Assembly (NCBI RefSeq): GCF_905397395.1 | Contig: NZ_CAJPVH010000001.1 | Span: 62,001 to 126,000, forward strand | Reading direction: 5' to 3' | DNA from: Cupriavidus campinensis | GTDB taxonomy: Bacteria > Pseudomonadota > Gammaproteobacteria > Burkholderiales > Burkholderiaceae | Length of the DNA: 64,000 bases | In this document: positions 50,682-59,308 of the stretch, one piece after another | Numbering within the stretch: the stretch's first letter is position 1 | How the letters are laid out: every line of letters begins with the position of its first letter | The notes under the pieces: model-generated | Database searches by the model: none | What the model saw: only the letters and a program-made list of their open reading frames with translations | What the model was told of the DNA's origin: nothing | Made by a program: the position numbers and the translations under genes

Positions 50682-50780
50682 CTACTCGGATTTCGTGTGC
50701 AAGCTCGGCGCCAGTAGGTCGCCGGCGGGGCGGCTCAGTTGCGCGAGCCGCTCGTGAAGATCCTCTGCAGGTTCCATCAT
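50682..50780 (-). CDS. possible 32-residue small ORF upstream of hydrolase
   Basis: MMEPAEDLHERLAQLSRPAG, then DLLAPSLHTKSE and a stop, ends 30 bases before the hydrolase start on the same strand. It has a reasonable GC pattern and amphipathic helix. It could be a leader gene or a remnant. Weakly supported. Confidence 0.25.
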   Translation of the reverse strand: MMEPAEDLHERLAQLSRPAGDLLAPSLHTKSE

Positions 50781-51309
50781 ATTTTCCGCTGGAGCTTGAC
50801 CAGACGGGCGTTCCATCGAATCGTGGTGAGGCCCCCGTTAAATTGGACGGAGACAATCCATTTCAGCTAGAAGCAGAAGCGATGCATCAAGAAGGCCCAG
50901 GCGCACCAATTCGGCCGCCTCGCCTCAGCAAGCGTTTTGGCAAACAGAGAACGGGAAGGGCCGCGCATGCAATGACGAAGGGCGGGTATCGCATGCAGGG
51001 GAGGGGCGGGGGCGTCTGGAAGAGTTCGGGAAATCCGGGAACAGCGGTGCAGGACGTTTCACCTCGTAAGAATAGGTGTTATAGGTTTCCCAACCTAGAG
51101 CCCTTACAAATCAGTGACACACGGGGCCCCTAGGGGGCGGTTAGCCTGTCGAGGAAGCCCTGCAGCTCGTTGTTTCGCTGGTCGCTGTCGAGCGATCATT
51201 GGAATGAACTGTGTCTGGCACTGCGCTACGTGCGCAGCGATATCCGGCTCGGCCTTTACAAGCATGTCAGGGGCGCCTGGGCCGGGCGCCCACTCACGGA
51301 AAGATTGGC
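50781..51309. other. non-coding or eroded stretch
   Basis: No convincing gene on either strand. It contains GTTAAATTGGACGGAGAC near 50838-50855, which resembles the ends of IS3-like elements, and the palindrome CCCCTAGGGG at 51127-51136. Reading frames here break often and composition is mixed, consistent with eroded mobile DNA at the start of the accessory region. Confidence 0.35.
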
Positions 51310-51564
51310 CTACTCCCTGGATATTTCCCCCACGCGTTCGCCATTGCCAAGAATCATCAGCGCATCGTCGTCGAATTCTGCGGGTTCCAAGATCTCCAGC
51401 TTGGGAACTTTAGGGAACAGAACTGGCACTAGATCACTAACGATTTTGTATGACTCGAAGGGCCCAAAGCGATAGACGGCTTTCCCTTCTATTTCTACGA
51501 AGTACCAGCCACCGACAAGATCGGGGAAAACGATCACACTGTGGCCATCACTCTTAGCTTGCAT
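51310..51564 (-). CDS. small hypothetical protein
   Basis: 84 residues from the ATG at 51564, which has GGAGG 6 bases upstream; an ATG at 51576 is also in frame. The sequence SVIVFPDLVGGWYFVEIEGK then AVYRFGPFESYKIVSDLVP suggests a small beta sheet followed by a helix, ending in an acidic tail. No family recognised. GC is lower than the surroundings, which fits accessory DNA. Confidence 0.55.
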   Translation of the reverse strand: MQAKSDGHSVIVFPDLVGGWYFVEIEGKAVYRFGPFESYKIVSDLVPVLFPKVPKLEILEPAEFDDDALMILGNGERVGEISRE

Positions 51565-51979
51565 TACATCCTCCATGCCACGGTTTGCGATGGACCCTCC
51601 GCAGTCCGGTGGGATGGGGGCGGAACTTCTGAACAGCTATCCCTCGTACTAGGGTCACATCTGGCCCGACTATCGACGGATGCCGGCGATCTGTCGGTAC
51701 GCTAGCGTGCTATCAGCGGAGAAGTGCCGTCCGCAGGGCGTCGAACCTGGCATTTATTCCGTTGTGCGCAAGCCGTTCTGACGGGACGGAGATAGTGCGA
51801 AGGTGATGCCGCGAGCGCGACTTGTACTGCAATCGTTACGGCACTTGCCTGGTCGGTCCGCCGATCTATATTTTAAAAGCAAGTGATCTTGTGTCGCCTT
51901 GTGGGCGGTTCAATATCCTGGGCACAGATCGATGTCAGACGTCACCGTTTTCAACCTTTCTGGCCGGGGAGGTGCAGTC
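51565..51979. other. 415-base upstream region of the Crp-like gene
   Basis: No gene is visible. The last 120 bases become AT-rich, with TCTATATTTTAAAAGC near 51865-51880 as the likely promoter of the regulator. No FNR box or strong repeat found. Confidence 0.4.
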
Positions 51980-52699
51980 ATGAGCATCATGCAGGATCCG
52001 AAATCGAACCATCTTCTCGCCGCACTCCCCGCGGCGGACCGGGAGCGCCTCGCACCGTACCTAATGTTGGTGGAGTTGCCATTAGGCCACGTCGTGTACG
52101 AGTCGGGTGATCAACTACGCTCTGTCTATTTCCCAACCAATGCGATCATTTCTCTGCTGTATGTGATGGAAGACGGAGCGTCTGCCGAGATCGCAATCGT
52201 TGGCAACGAGGGTGTGGTCGGCATCGCGATTTTTATGGGCGGGGAAACAACCCCGAGCCGCGCCATTGTGCAAAGCGCGGGGTACGCATACGGCTTGAGC
52301 GCAGCGATCCTTAAGCAGGAATTCGTACGGGGCGGGTCGTTCCAGCATCTGTTGCTCCGATATACGCAAGCACTCATCACACAAATGGCGCAGACAGCGG
52401 TCTGCAATCGCCATCATTCCATCGACCAGCAATTGTGCCGATGGCTGCTGCTAAGTATTGACCGCCTGCCCTCAAACGACCTGACGATGACGCAGGAACT
52501 CATTGCCAACATGCTCGGGGTGCGGCGCTCCGGCGTCACCGAGGCCGCTCTAAAGCTCCAGGCCGCGGGGCTGATTCGCTACAGCCATGGGCATATTGCG
52601 GTACTCGACCGGGCGGGGTTGGAGCAGCGCGTATGTGAGTGTTACGCGGTCGTGAAGCGAGAGTTCGAACGGCTGTTGCCAGACATATTGAAGATCTGA
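51980..52699 (+). CDS. Crp/Fnr-family transcriptional regulator
   Basis: 239 residues from ATG 51980 (GGGGAGG site). The cyclic-nucleotide-binding-like domain spans about 15-130 (LVELPLGHVVYESGDQLRSV, then AEIAIVGNEGVVGIAIFMGG). A Crp-type winged helix follows (LTMTQELIANMLGVRRSGVT then EAALKLQAAGLIRYSHGHIA). The N-terminal cysteines of oxygen-sensing FNR are missing, so it is not the factor expected at the FNR boxes in this window. Ligand unknown; similar proteins respond to cyclic nucleotides or act ligand-free. Confidence 0.85.
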   Translation: MSIMQDPKSNHLLAALPAADRERLAPYLMLVELPLGHVVYESGDQLRSVYFPTNAIISLLYVMEDGASAEIAIVGNEGVVGIAIFMGGETTPSRAIVQSAGYAYGLSAAILKQEFVRGGSFQHLLLRYTQALITQMAQTAVCNRHHSIDQQLCRWLLLSIDRLPSNDLTMTQELIANMLGVRRSGVTEAALKLQAAGLIRYSHGHIAVLDRAGLEQRVCECYAVVKREFERLLPDILKI

Positions 52700-52928
52700 G
52701 GGCAAAGCGTGCGTCCTACCGCAGGAAAGATAGAAGCTAGACAGGACTGACTGTTGATCGGATGGTTTGGGGGCAACAAAGTGCAGCCTATATTTAACAT
52801 AAGATAGATTATGTGGACAGTTCATGTTGGCCATTATTAGTAATGTCACCTTTGCGATGAATAGAGATGTCACCTGAGGCTGTCTCCCCGTAGGCTCCGA
52901 AGTTCGCCGGGCGCTTCGGGAGGCAGCG

Positions 52929-54644
52929 ATGCACGGACAGGGATTGGTGACCATGAGCATGCGCGAGGTGGACCGCATGAAGGTGATCCAGGCGGTGGCC
53001 GACGGCCATTTGGCGCGCTGGCGGGCTGCCGAACGTCTGGGCCTCAGCTGCAGGCATGTCAGGCGGCTGGTTCTGCGGCTTCTGGAAGACGGACCCACCG
53101 GCCTGGTTTCGCGCAAACGCGGGCGTTCCAGCAACCGGCAACTGCCTCCGGGCGTGGAATCCCGTGTCCGTGGCCTGATCCGCGACAGCTACGCCGACTT
53201 CGGCCCCACACTGGCCTGCGAGAAGCTGCGCGAGCGCCATGGCATCGAGATCTCGCCGGCATGCGTGCGCCGGATCATGATTGACGCCGGCTTCTGGGTG
53301 CCAAGGAAGCTGCGCCCGCCCAAGGTCCACCAGCCGCGCAACCGCCGGGCCTGCCTGGGCGAGCTGGTGCAGATCGACGGCAGCGATCACGCGTGGTTCG
53401 AGGACCGCGCGCCGGCGTGCACGCTGCTGGTGTTTGTTGACGACGCCACGGGCCGCCTGATGCAATTGCTGTTCGTGCCGACCGAATCGACGCTGGCGTA
53501 CTTCATGGCGACACGGGCCTATGTCGGGTGCCACGGCAAGCCGATGGCCTTTTATTCCGACAAGGCCGGGATCTTCCGTTCGAACCGGCCGCCATCGCCC
53601 GAGGAACGCGGTTATACGCAGTTTGGGCGGGCGCTGTTCGAGCTGAACATCGACATCCTGTGCGCCAACACGAGCCAGGCCAAGGGCCGCGTGGAACGGA
53701 TGAATGGCACGCTGCAGGACCGGTTGGTCAAGGAATTGCGGCTGCGGGAGATTTCCAGCATGGAAGCCGCCAACGCCTACGCGCCGGCCTTCATGGCGGA
53801 CTTCAACGCGCGCTTCGGCAAGGTGCCGCGCAGCGACTTTGACGCCCATCGATCGCTGCGTGGCGACGAAGACCTGGAACGGATCTTCAGCTGGCGCGAG
53901 TGGCGCAAGGTCTCGCAGAGTCTGACGCTGCAGTACGGCCAGGCCAAGGGCCGTGTGGAACGGATGAATGGCACGCTGCAGGACCGCTTGGTGAAGGAGC
54001 TGCGCCTGCGCGGGATCCGCACGATGGACGCAGCCAACGCCTATGCCCCGGCCTTCATGGCCGATTTCAATACCCGCTTCGCCAGGGTGCCACGCAGCGA
54101 CTTCGACGCACACCGGCCGCTGCGCGGCGACGAGGACCTGGCGCGGATCTTCAGCTGGCGGGAGTGGCGCAAGGTCTCACAGAGTCTGACGCTGCAGTAC
54201 GCCAAGGTGCTATACCTGCTGGAGGATCTTCCGGAACACCGCCGCCTGATCCATCGCTACATCGAGGTGGCCGAGTATCCGGACGGGCGCATCGAGCTGT
54301 GGGCGGATGGCACTTCCCTGCCCTACACCACCTACGACCGGTTCCCGGAGGTCGACCAGGGCGCCATCGTTGAGAACAAGCGCTTGGGTCACGCACTGGC
54401 CATTGCGGCCGAGGTGCAGTCGCTGCGCGACAACCGCCGTTTCGGCGCGCCCTCCCGCACCTTCCACGGCGAGCCCCCGCGGCCCGCAACGGTACCGCTG
54501 AACGTCAAGCGACAGCGGCTGGTGAATTGGCTCGATCTGGAGCGGGCGATGCAACATCACCCTCTTTCCCCCGCATTGAACGACGATTCAGCAGAGGGGG
54601 TCCTCCGAAGCCGCCCACCGCATAGTGGCGCCTTACGACTGTGA
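52929..54644 (+). CDS. ISNCY-family DDE transposase with internal 88-residue duplication
   Basis: 571 residues, against about 450 for usual relatives. Order: N-terminal HTH (MKVIQAVADGHLARWRAAER, LGLSCRHVRRLV), a linker, then the rve/DDE core with Asp150 (ELVQIDGSDHAWF), Asp211 (FYSDKAGIF) and Glu256 (QAKGRVERMNGT). Residues 250-337 are repeated as 338-425 with 10 substitutions, so a second candidate catalytic Glu344 follows. The remainder (KVLYLLEDLPEHRRLIHRYI and on) is the normal C-terminal domain. Whether the protein is active is doubtful because the duplication extends the catalytic fold. Confidence 0.85.
   Translation: MHGQGLVTMSMREVDRMKVIQAVADGHLARWRAAERLGLSCRHVRRLVLRLLEDGPTGLVSRKRGRSSNRQLPPGVESRVRGLIRDSYADFGPTLACEKLRERHGIEISPACVRRIMIDAGFWVPRKLRPPKVHQPRNRRACLGELVQIDGSDHAWFEDRAPACTLLVFVDDATGRLMQLLFVPTESTLAYFMATRAYVGCHGKPMAFYSDKAGIFRSNRPPSPEERGYTQFGRALFELNIDILCANTSQAKGRVERMNGTLQDRLVKELRLREISSMEAANAYAPAFMADFNARFGKVPRSDFDAHRSLRGDEDLERIFSWREWRKVSQSLTLQYGQAKGRVERMNGTLQDRLVKELRLRGIRTMDAANAYAPAFMADFNTRFARVPRSDFDAHRPLRGDEDLARIFSWREWRKVSQSLTLQYAKVLYLLEDLPEHRRLIHRYIEVAEYPDGRIELWADGTSLPYTTYDRFPEVDQGAIVENKRLGHALAIAAEVQSLRDNRRFGAPSRTFHGEPPRPATVPLNVKRQRLVNWLDLERAMQHHPLSPALNDDSAEGVLRSRPPHSGALRL
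53676..54203 (+). repeat. 264-bp imperfect tandem duplication within the transposase gene
   Basis: Units at 53676-53939 and 53940-54203. Both begin CAGGCCAAGGGCCG and end CTGACGCTGCAGTACG plus two bases. The encoded units share 78 of 88 residues, and many silent differences are present, so the copies come from two diverged elements and not from a recent slip. Confidence 0.92.
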
Positions 54645-55862
54645 ATTCAACCGGTCAACGCAACGGTCTGATGGAATCGTTCAGCGGGTGTGTCGAAGTT
54701 TAATGTCTTTCGCGGCCGTTCATTGAGTTGCCTCGCTATGCCGTTGAGCTTTGCCTGGGAATAGACGGAGAGATCAGTGCCCTTTGGGAGGTACTGCCTC
54801 AAGAGGCCATTTGTGTTCTCGTTGGAACCGCGTTGCCAGGGATGTTGAGGGTCGCAGAAGTAGACCTTGATGTCGGTCGAGACAGTGAAGCGCTTGTGAT
54901 CGGCGAGTTCTTTGCCGCGATCCCACGTCAGGGATTTGTACAGTTCTTGTGGCAGCTTTCCAGCATGTTTGATCAGCGCGTTGACGACCGTCTCTGTGTC
55001 TTTGCTGGAGACCTTGAGCAGCATCACGAACCTCGTCTGACGCTCGACCAAGGTCACGATCTGGCTGTTGGCACTGCCGAAGAGCAAGTCTCCTTCCCAG
55101 TGGCCTGGTATCGCGCGGTCTTCAACGTTCGCAGGCCGCTCGCCTATTGAAACGGCATCACGGATTCTTCCTCGCTCGTCGGTCTTCGCCGAGTAATTCC
55201 GTGCGTGACGCATGATCCGGCACCGCCTCAGATGTGCAACCAACTCCTTCTTTAGGGCACCGCGGGCCTGGACATAGAGGCTACGGTAGATGGTCTCGTG
55301 TGACACCTGGTAGTCCTTGTTGACCGCATAGTCATGCTTGAGCCAGCCAGCAATCTGTTCCGGAGACCATCGCATCTTCAGTTTGGCCGCCACAACCTGT
55401 GCCAGCGTAGGATTTCTGACGAGCTTACAGGTCTTCGGACGGAGCGCGCGAACCCAGGCGCGCTCTTCGGCTTGACTTGCACGATAGCATTGGCTGCCGC
55501 CATTGCGCCGCAACTCCCGGCTAATCGTCGATGGGGCGCGTCCGAGCCGGCAGGCGATTGATCGCACCGACAGCCCCGCCACTACCGAGCGAGAGATTTC
55601 TTCCCGTTCGGCGAGGGTCAGGGCAAGCCTGGAACGGTGTCGCGGTGACGGTTGAATGCCGCCGGACTTCGCCAGGATCCCTTGTACTGATGAATGGTAC
55701 CGATCAAACAGCCGGGCGATCTGGTGAAGCGTGTCCCCTTTTCGCCACCGCCCCCACATTAGTGCCTTCTGAGCCTCGGTGTAGTAAATCCGGCGCCTTT
55801 GTTTCATTTGCAGCACCTCCACTGCTTACGCAGCGTCTAGTGTTGCATCGACCCATTGAATC
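54643..55862 (-). mobile_element. IS30-family insertion sequence, complete
   Basis: About 1.2 kb. The inverted ends start GAATTCAA at both sides (54643 and 55862). Over 23 bases inward from ATTCAA, 17 match. The single transposase gene fills the element and its stop codon lies inside the left terminal repeat. It has inserted right at the end of the ISNCY transposase gene. A short target duplication cannot be decided from the flanks. Confidence 0.82.
54647..55822 (-). CDS. IS30-family transposase
   Basis: 391 residues and apparently intact. N-terminal HTH domains (YTEAQKALMWGRWRKGDTLH, LTLAEREEISRSVVAGLSVR then SIACRLGRAPSTISRELRRN), then the DDE core: Asp in IPGHWEGDLLFG, Asp in SLTWDRGKELADH, and Glu in QRGSNENTNGLLRQYLPKGT. 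All three catalytic residues are present, so the element may still be mobile. Confidence 0.93.
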   Translation of the reverse strand: MEVLQMKQRRRIYYTEAQKALMWGRWRKGDTLHQIARLFDRYHSSVQGILAKSGGIQPSPRHRSRLALTLAEREEISRSVVAGLSVRSIACRLGRAPSTISRELRRNGGSQCYRASQAEERAWVRALRPKTCKLVRNPTLAQVVAAKLKMRWSPEQIAGWLKHDYAVNKDYQVSHETIYRSLYVQARGALKKELVAHLRRCRIMRHARNYSAKTDERGRIRDAVSIGERPANVEDRAIPGHWEGDLLFGSANSQIVTLVERQTRFVMLLKVSSKDTETVVNALIKHAGKLPQELYKSLTWDRGKELADHKRFTVSTDIKVYFCDPQHPWQRGSNENTNGLLRQYLPKGTDLSVYSQAKLNGIARQLNERPRKTLNFDTPAERFHQTVALTG

Positions 55863-56021
55863 CACGACCCTTCTGGGTCATTGGGCTACCACCTCGTCAA
55901 TGACAGATATTGGTCGGGATGCCGTCGCTGGGGCGTTTGCTAGCGGCGACAGCTTAGCGAGTCCCACAGGACCGCTTGCCGAGCGGATGGCAACCAAGTG
56001 CGTATCTGATTTCAACTGCCT

Positions 56022-56540
56022 TTATATCTGGTGTGTGGAAAACGATACATGACCCAGAAGCAACTGTGTGGCGCGCAAATTCTTGGTGCGGCGGTAGATC
56101 AATGCGACTTTGGTGCGTCGCATGTTGTGTGTGCCGTAAGCTGTATCGTCAAGGCCGATGGAGGCAACCCAGCCATGGGCTAATCGAGAATACTGCCTGG
56201 TGGACAGGTGCGGCGATGAAAGCAGTCTGCTGGGGAATAGGAAGTTCGTTGGCTTCAATCCTCGATCCTTGATCCAAGCTTCCACGCTCTCACGAGTCGG
56301 GGCGGTGATCTCGAACTGAACGGGTCGCTGAGTCTTCTGTTGCAGTACCGTCGCTCGCATGGCCACTTGGTTACCATGGCAGATGTCTTGCACGCGAAGA
56401 CGAGTCAAGTCGCACGCTCGCAGCTTGCTATCAATTGCGAGATTAAACATAGCTAGATCGCGGATGTTTGCAGACATCTGCAGTCTCGTGCGAATAGCCC
56501 AGACCTCGCTGATTTTCAATGGCGGCTTTTGTCCGGTAAG
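56022..56540 (-). pseudogene. truncated tyrosine integrase
   Basis: The minus strand encodes PPLKISEVWAIRTRLQMSAN, LAMFNLAIDSKLRACDLTRL (catalytic Arg region), VQQKT-type QQKTQRPVQFEI, YGTHNMRRTKVALIYRRTKN (HxxR-like with Asn) and LRATQLLLGHVS. It stops right after LLLGH, before the Tyr nucleophile region found in the roughly 200-residue relatives I know. The last residues FSTHQI come from unrelated sequence. The start is a TTG at 56519 or an upstream non-ATG codon. The break near 56040 marks a junction between the IS30 flank and this relic. Confidence 0.7.
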
Positions 56541-56781
56541 CCCTTATTCCACGGCACACGATAGCGAACAGACGAATTCACTAATTCCATGACGATCTCC
56601 TTTCAGACGAAGGCTGCGCTTGGGGTCAAGTACACGTGGAAACGCCACAGCTCTCATATTTTTTTATATCGCCATCGAAAAATTTAACTTCTACGGCTGG
56701 TCCTGACGCGTCAAACTTAGTACTCCAATTTCAACTAACTTTGGTGGCGGGCGAGCTGCCGCCGAACAATTGGGGTTCGCG

Positions 56782-57585
56782 ATGACGATTCGTCGTACGT
56801 TGGCGGGGGCCGCGTGTGCGGCTTTTTTAGCACTTGTCACGTGGGGCGGGCAGTGCAACGCACAGGTTTCTACCGAAGAGGCGAACGCGAGCAATAATCC
56901 GCTCAACCCCGCTCCGTCGCTCAATTTGCAAAATTACTACACGCCACGCTTGTTTGGGAGCGACGCCCATACCAATGACTTTCTGCTCCGGGGTACGCTG
57001 CCTATTCTTCCCCGCGGCTTAGTCGGGGTGCCGCAAATCCTGCGTGTAACCGCACCGTTGAGCACCCGCCCTCGATCGGATGGCACATACGATACGGGGC
57101 TTGGCGACATCAATCTGTTCGATATATTTCTGCTCAAGCAAACTGGCGTGCAAGTTGGCGTGGGACCGTTGCTGACCATGCCCACTGCCACGGATGCGAG
57201 CTTGGGGACCGGGAAATGGCAGGCGGGCGTCGCAGCGGTGATCGTCGATCCGACACCTGCCCGGTTGATTGGCGCATTGATCCAGTGGCAACATTCTTTC
57301 GCTGGGCAAAGCAGCCGACCTGCGGTGCAAGGCTTGACTGTCCAGCCATTTGGCATCTTTAACCTTCCAGGTGGTTGGTACATTCGGTCCACCGGCGTGT
57401 GGAGCTTCGACCTCCAACGTGGGAGTTATTACATCCCAATCGGCATGGGGGCAGGCAAGGCATGGAAAGAGGGGAAAACTATCTTCAACGCCTTTATCGA
57501 ACCCCAGTACACGGTGGCACACGACGGCAATGGCGTTCCCCAGTGGACCGTGTTTGCAGGCCTGAACATGACATTCGGGAGGTAG
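56782..57585 (+). CDS. outer-membrane beta-barrel-like protein of unknown function
   Basis: 267 residues from the ATG at 56782. The signal peptide ends GGQCNAQ. The mature part has alternating strands (LRVTAPLSTRP, GLGDINLFDIFLLKQTGVQV, GVGPLLTMPTATD, QPFGIFNLPGGWYIRSTGVW) and ends TVFAGLNMTFGR, resembling PF13557-type or neuromedin-U-annotated bacterial outer-membrane proteins. GC is lower than in the rest of the window. It is followed 50 bases later by a DUF1254/DUF1214 gene, a pairing that suggests joint export or handling of one substrate. Confidence 0.65.
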   Translation: MTIRRTLAGAACAAFLALVTWGGQCNAQVSTEEANASNNPLNPAPSLNLQNYYTPRLFGSDAHTNDFLLRGTLPILPRGLVGVPQILRVTAPLSTRPRSDGTYDTGLGDINLFDIFLLKQTGVQVGVGPLLTMPTATDASLGTGKWQAGVAAVIVDPTPARLIGALIQWQHSFAGQSSRPAVQGLTVQPFGIFNLPGGWYIRSTGVWSFDLQRGSYYIPIGMGAGKAWKEGKTIFNAFIEPQYTVAHDGNGVPQWTVFAGLNMTFGR

Positions 57586-57635
57586 GGCATGAGCTCGCCA
57601 GCTGACCACCCGTCCAATATGGAGCGCAGAACGTG

Positions 57636-59054
57636 ATGACGAGAATGACAAAGATGGTGCTCGGCACCCTCATCCTGATACTGTCCTTGCATTCGTCGTG
57701 GGCCGCTCCGCCAGCCGCAAAGGGGCCGAATCGAGAGCTTGCAGAACGCATGATGGAGAGGCGTGCCGTTGAGGCGGTTCTCTGGGGCATGCCAGCGGTC
57801 AACTTCCAGTTGATGCTGGACGCATTCCAAAGGCTTGGCGGAGCGTCTAACCAGGTCGCGTACTGGTCCCGACCGCTAAATTGGAAGAACCAAACACTCA
57901 CACCCAATCCGGATACGATCTATCTCATGCCGTTTTACGATGTACGGCAAGGGCCCATGGTTCTTGAAATTCCGCCGGCCGAGGATGGCTCAATCACCGG
58001 AAGTATCGACGATGCGTGGCAAAACGCGCTCGAGGACGTGGGTCCGGCCGGCGCGGACAAGGGCAACGGTGGCAAATACCTCATCATGCCACCCGATTAC
58101 AAAGAGGCCGTTCCCGACGGCTACCGGCCCGTTCGGTCCGATACGTATCGTGGCTTTGCCATTCTTCGCTCGAATTTGCAATCGGGCAGCGATGCCGACA
58201 TCGAGAAGGCAGTTACGTATGGAAAGCGCATCAAGTTCTACCCATTGTCTTCTGCCCACGAGCAGACCAAGTTCGTCGATGCCTATGATCAGGTCTTCGA
58301 TTCAACCATCCCCTACGATGCGACATATTTCGACGCACTTGACCGCTTCGTGCAGGCCGAACCTTGGCTGACGCGCGATAAAGTGATGATCGACATCCTG
58401 ACATCGATTGGCATTCGGCAAGGCAAGCGTTTCACCCCTGACGCGAAGGCGAATGCCATCCTTGCGTCGGCAGCGCGAGAAGCACGCGCGTACATTGATG
58501 TCCAATACGAGAAGGTCTTCATTCCGCCATTCAACGAAGGCACGCATTGGGCTTTGCCGGCGTCTTCCGAAGTTGCCGAAGGGATGCCGAACTTTTTTGC
58601 GAAGCCGGATAGTTATCCTATAGATGGGCGCGCTATTACGTACTCGATGGCCTACTTCAGCGCGAAGCGGATCGGAACAGGCCAGTTCTATCTGATGACT
58701 ATCAAGGACAAGAATGGAAACAGGCTCGATGGCCGGAAATCCTATCGGCTGACCGTACCGGCAAACGCGCCGGTCAAACTCTATTGGTCAGCCACGGTCT
58801 ACGATGGACGCACCCACGCGCTGATTCGCAAAATGCGCTGGGCGAGCCGCTCCTCTACGACCCCTGGCCTGCGTTCAAACGCTGATGGTTCTGTCGACAT
58901 CTATTTCGGGCCGACTCCACCCGCGGGCAAGGAAATCAACTGGATTCCCACGAGCCGGGCCGGACGTTTCGAGGTGCTTTTCCGGCTGTATGGGCCTGAA
59001 AAACCGTTCTTCGACAAGACGTGGAAGTTACCGGATCTCGAAGTGGTCAATTAA
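57636..59054 (+). CDS. secreted DUF1254/DUF1214 protein
   Basis: 472 residues from the ATG at 57636. The signal peptide ends HSSWA. DUF1254 (about 30-170) is shown by AVEAVLWGMPAVNFQLMLDA, NQTLTPNPDTIYLMPFYDV and GPMVLEIPPAEDG; DUF1214 (about 340-460) by FYLMTIKDKNGNRLDGRKSY then APVKLYWSATVYDGRTHAL and INWIPTSRAGRFEVLFRLYG. Function of the family is unknown; it is common in environmental and marine bacteria. Lower GC and proximity to IS and integrase debris suggest horizontal acquisition. Confidence 0.85.
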   Translation: MTRMTKMVLGTLILILSLHSSWAAPPAAKGPNRELAERMMERRAVEAVLWGMPAVNFQLMLDAFQRLGGASNQVAYWSRPLNWKNQTLTPNPDTIYLMPFYDVRQGPMVLEIPPAEDGSITGSIDDAWQNALEDVGPAGADKGNGGKYLIMPPDYKEAVPDGYRPVRSDTYRGFAILRSNLQSGSDADIEKAVTYGKRIKFYPLSSAHEQTKFVDAYDQVFDSTIPYDATYFDALDRFVQAEPWLTRDKVMIDILTSIGIRQGKRFTPDAKANAILASAAREARAYIDVQYEKVFIPPFNEGTHWALPASSEVAEGMPNFFAKPDSYPIDGRAITYSMAYFSAKRIGTGQFYLMTIKDKNGNRLDGRKSYRLTVPANAPVKLYWSATVYDGRTHALIRKMRWASRSSTTPGLRSNADGSVDIYFGPTPPAGKEINWIPTSRAGRFEVLFRLYGPEKPFFDKTWKLPDLEVVN

Positions 59055-59308
59055 GGGGCCCGTCCACTCGGCACAAGGATCAATGGCTCCTGTTGAGACG
59101 TCCACGACGGCCTGTGTATTGTAAGGTGGCGATGGAGCAGCGGCGGCGACTGTCCGACGCAGAGTCGGGTGTAGAGGTTAAATACGGCGGCGCCATGTGG
59201 AATCAGCCAGTTGTGATGGACCGCTATCGATCCCTTAGCGGACGATGGGGAGATCCGCACGGCTTACACCGGTACGAAGGCTCATGTCGGCCGGCGGTGC
59301 GCGTCGCG

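Larger units (their letters stand above)
52844..54644 (+). mobile_element. ISNCY-type insertion element, right end lost
   Basis: The transposase gene at 52929 is preceded by two copies of ATGTCACCT (52844-52852 and 52868-52876), similar to the repeated TGTCA-type termini of IS1202/ISNCY elements. No matching right end is seen after the transposase; an IS30 element begins at 54643-54645. The element is probably truncated by that insertion or a linked deletion, so boundaries are approximate. Confidence 0.6.

Noticed and set aside
51170-51475. Rightward ORF of 101 codons
   Set aside because: Overlaps the better-supported 84-residue leftward gene with a GGAGG site; the translation is Ser/Arg-rich and featureless.
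51980-52699. This Crp/Fnr protein as the oxygen sensor acting on the FNR-like boxes
   Set aside because: It lacks the N-terminal cysteine cluster needed for an iron-sulfur centre.
52809-54113. 434-codon leftward frame across the ISNCY transposase
   Set aside because: Shows the same internal duplication only because it is antisense to it.
53676-54203. Possible CRISPR or satellite array
   Set aside because: Only two long coding units with silent differences; it is an intragenic duplication.
59055-59308. Possible small ORF beginning ATG near 59130
   Set aside because: No ribosome binding site or family resemblance; treated as non-coding between the DUF1254 gene and the autotransporter end.
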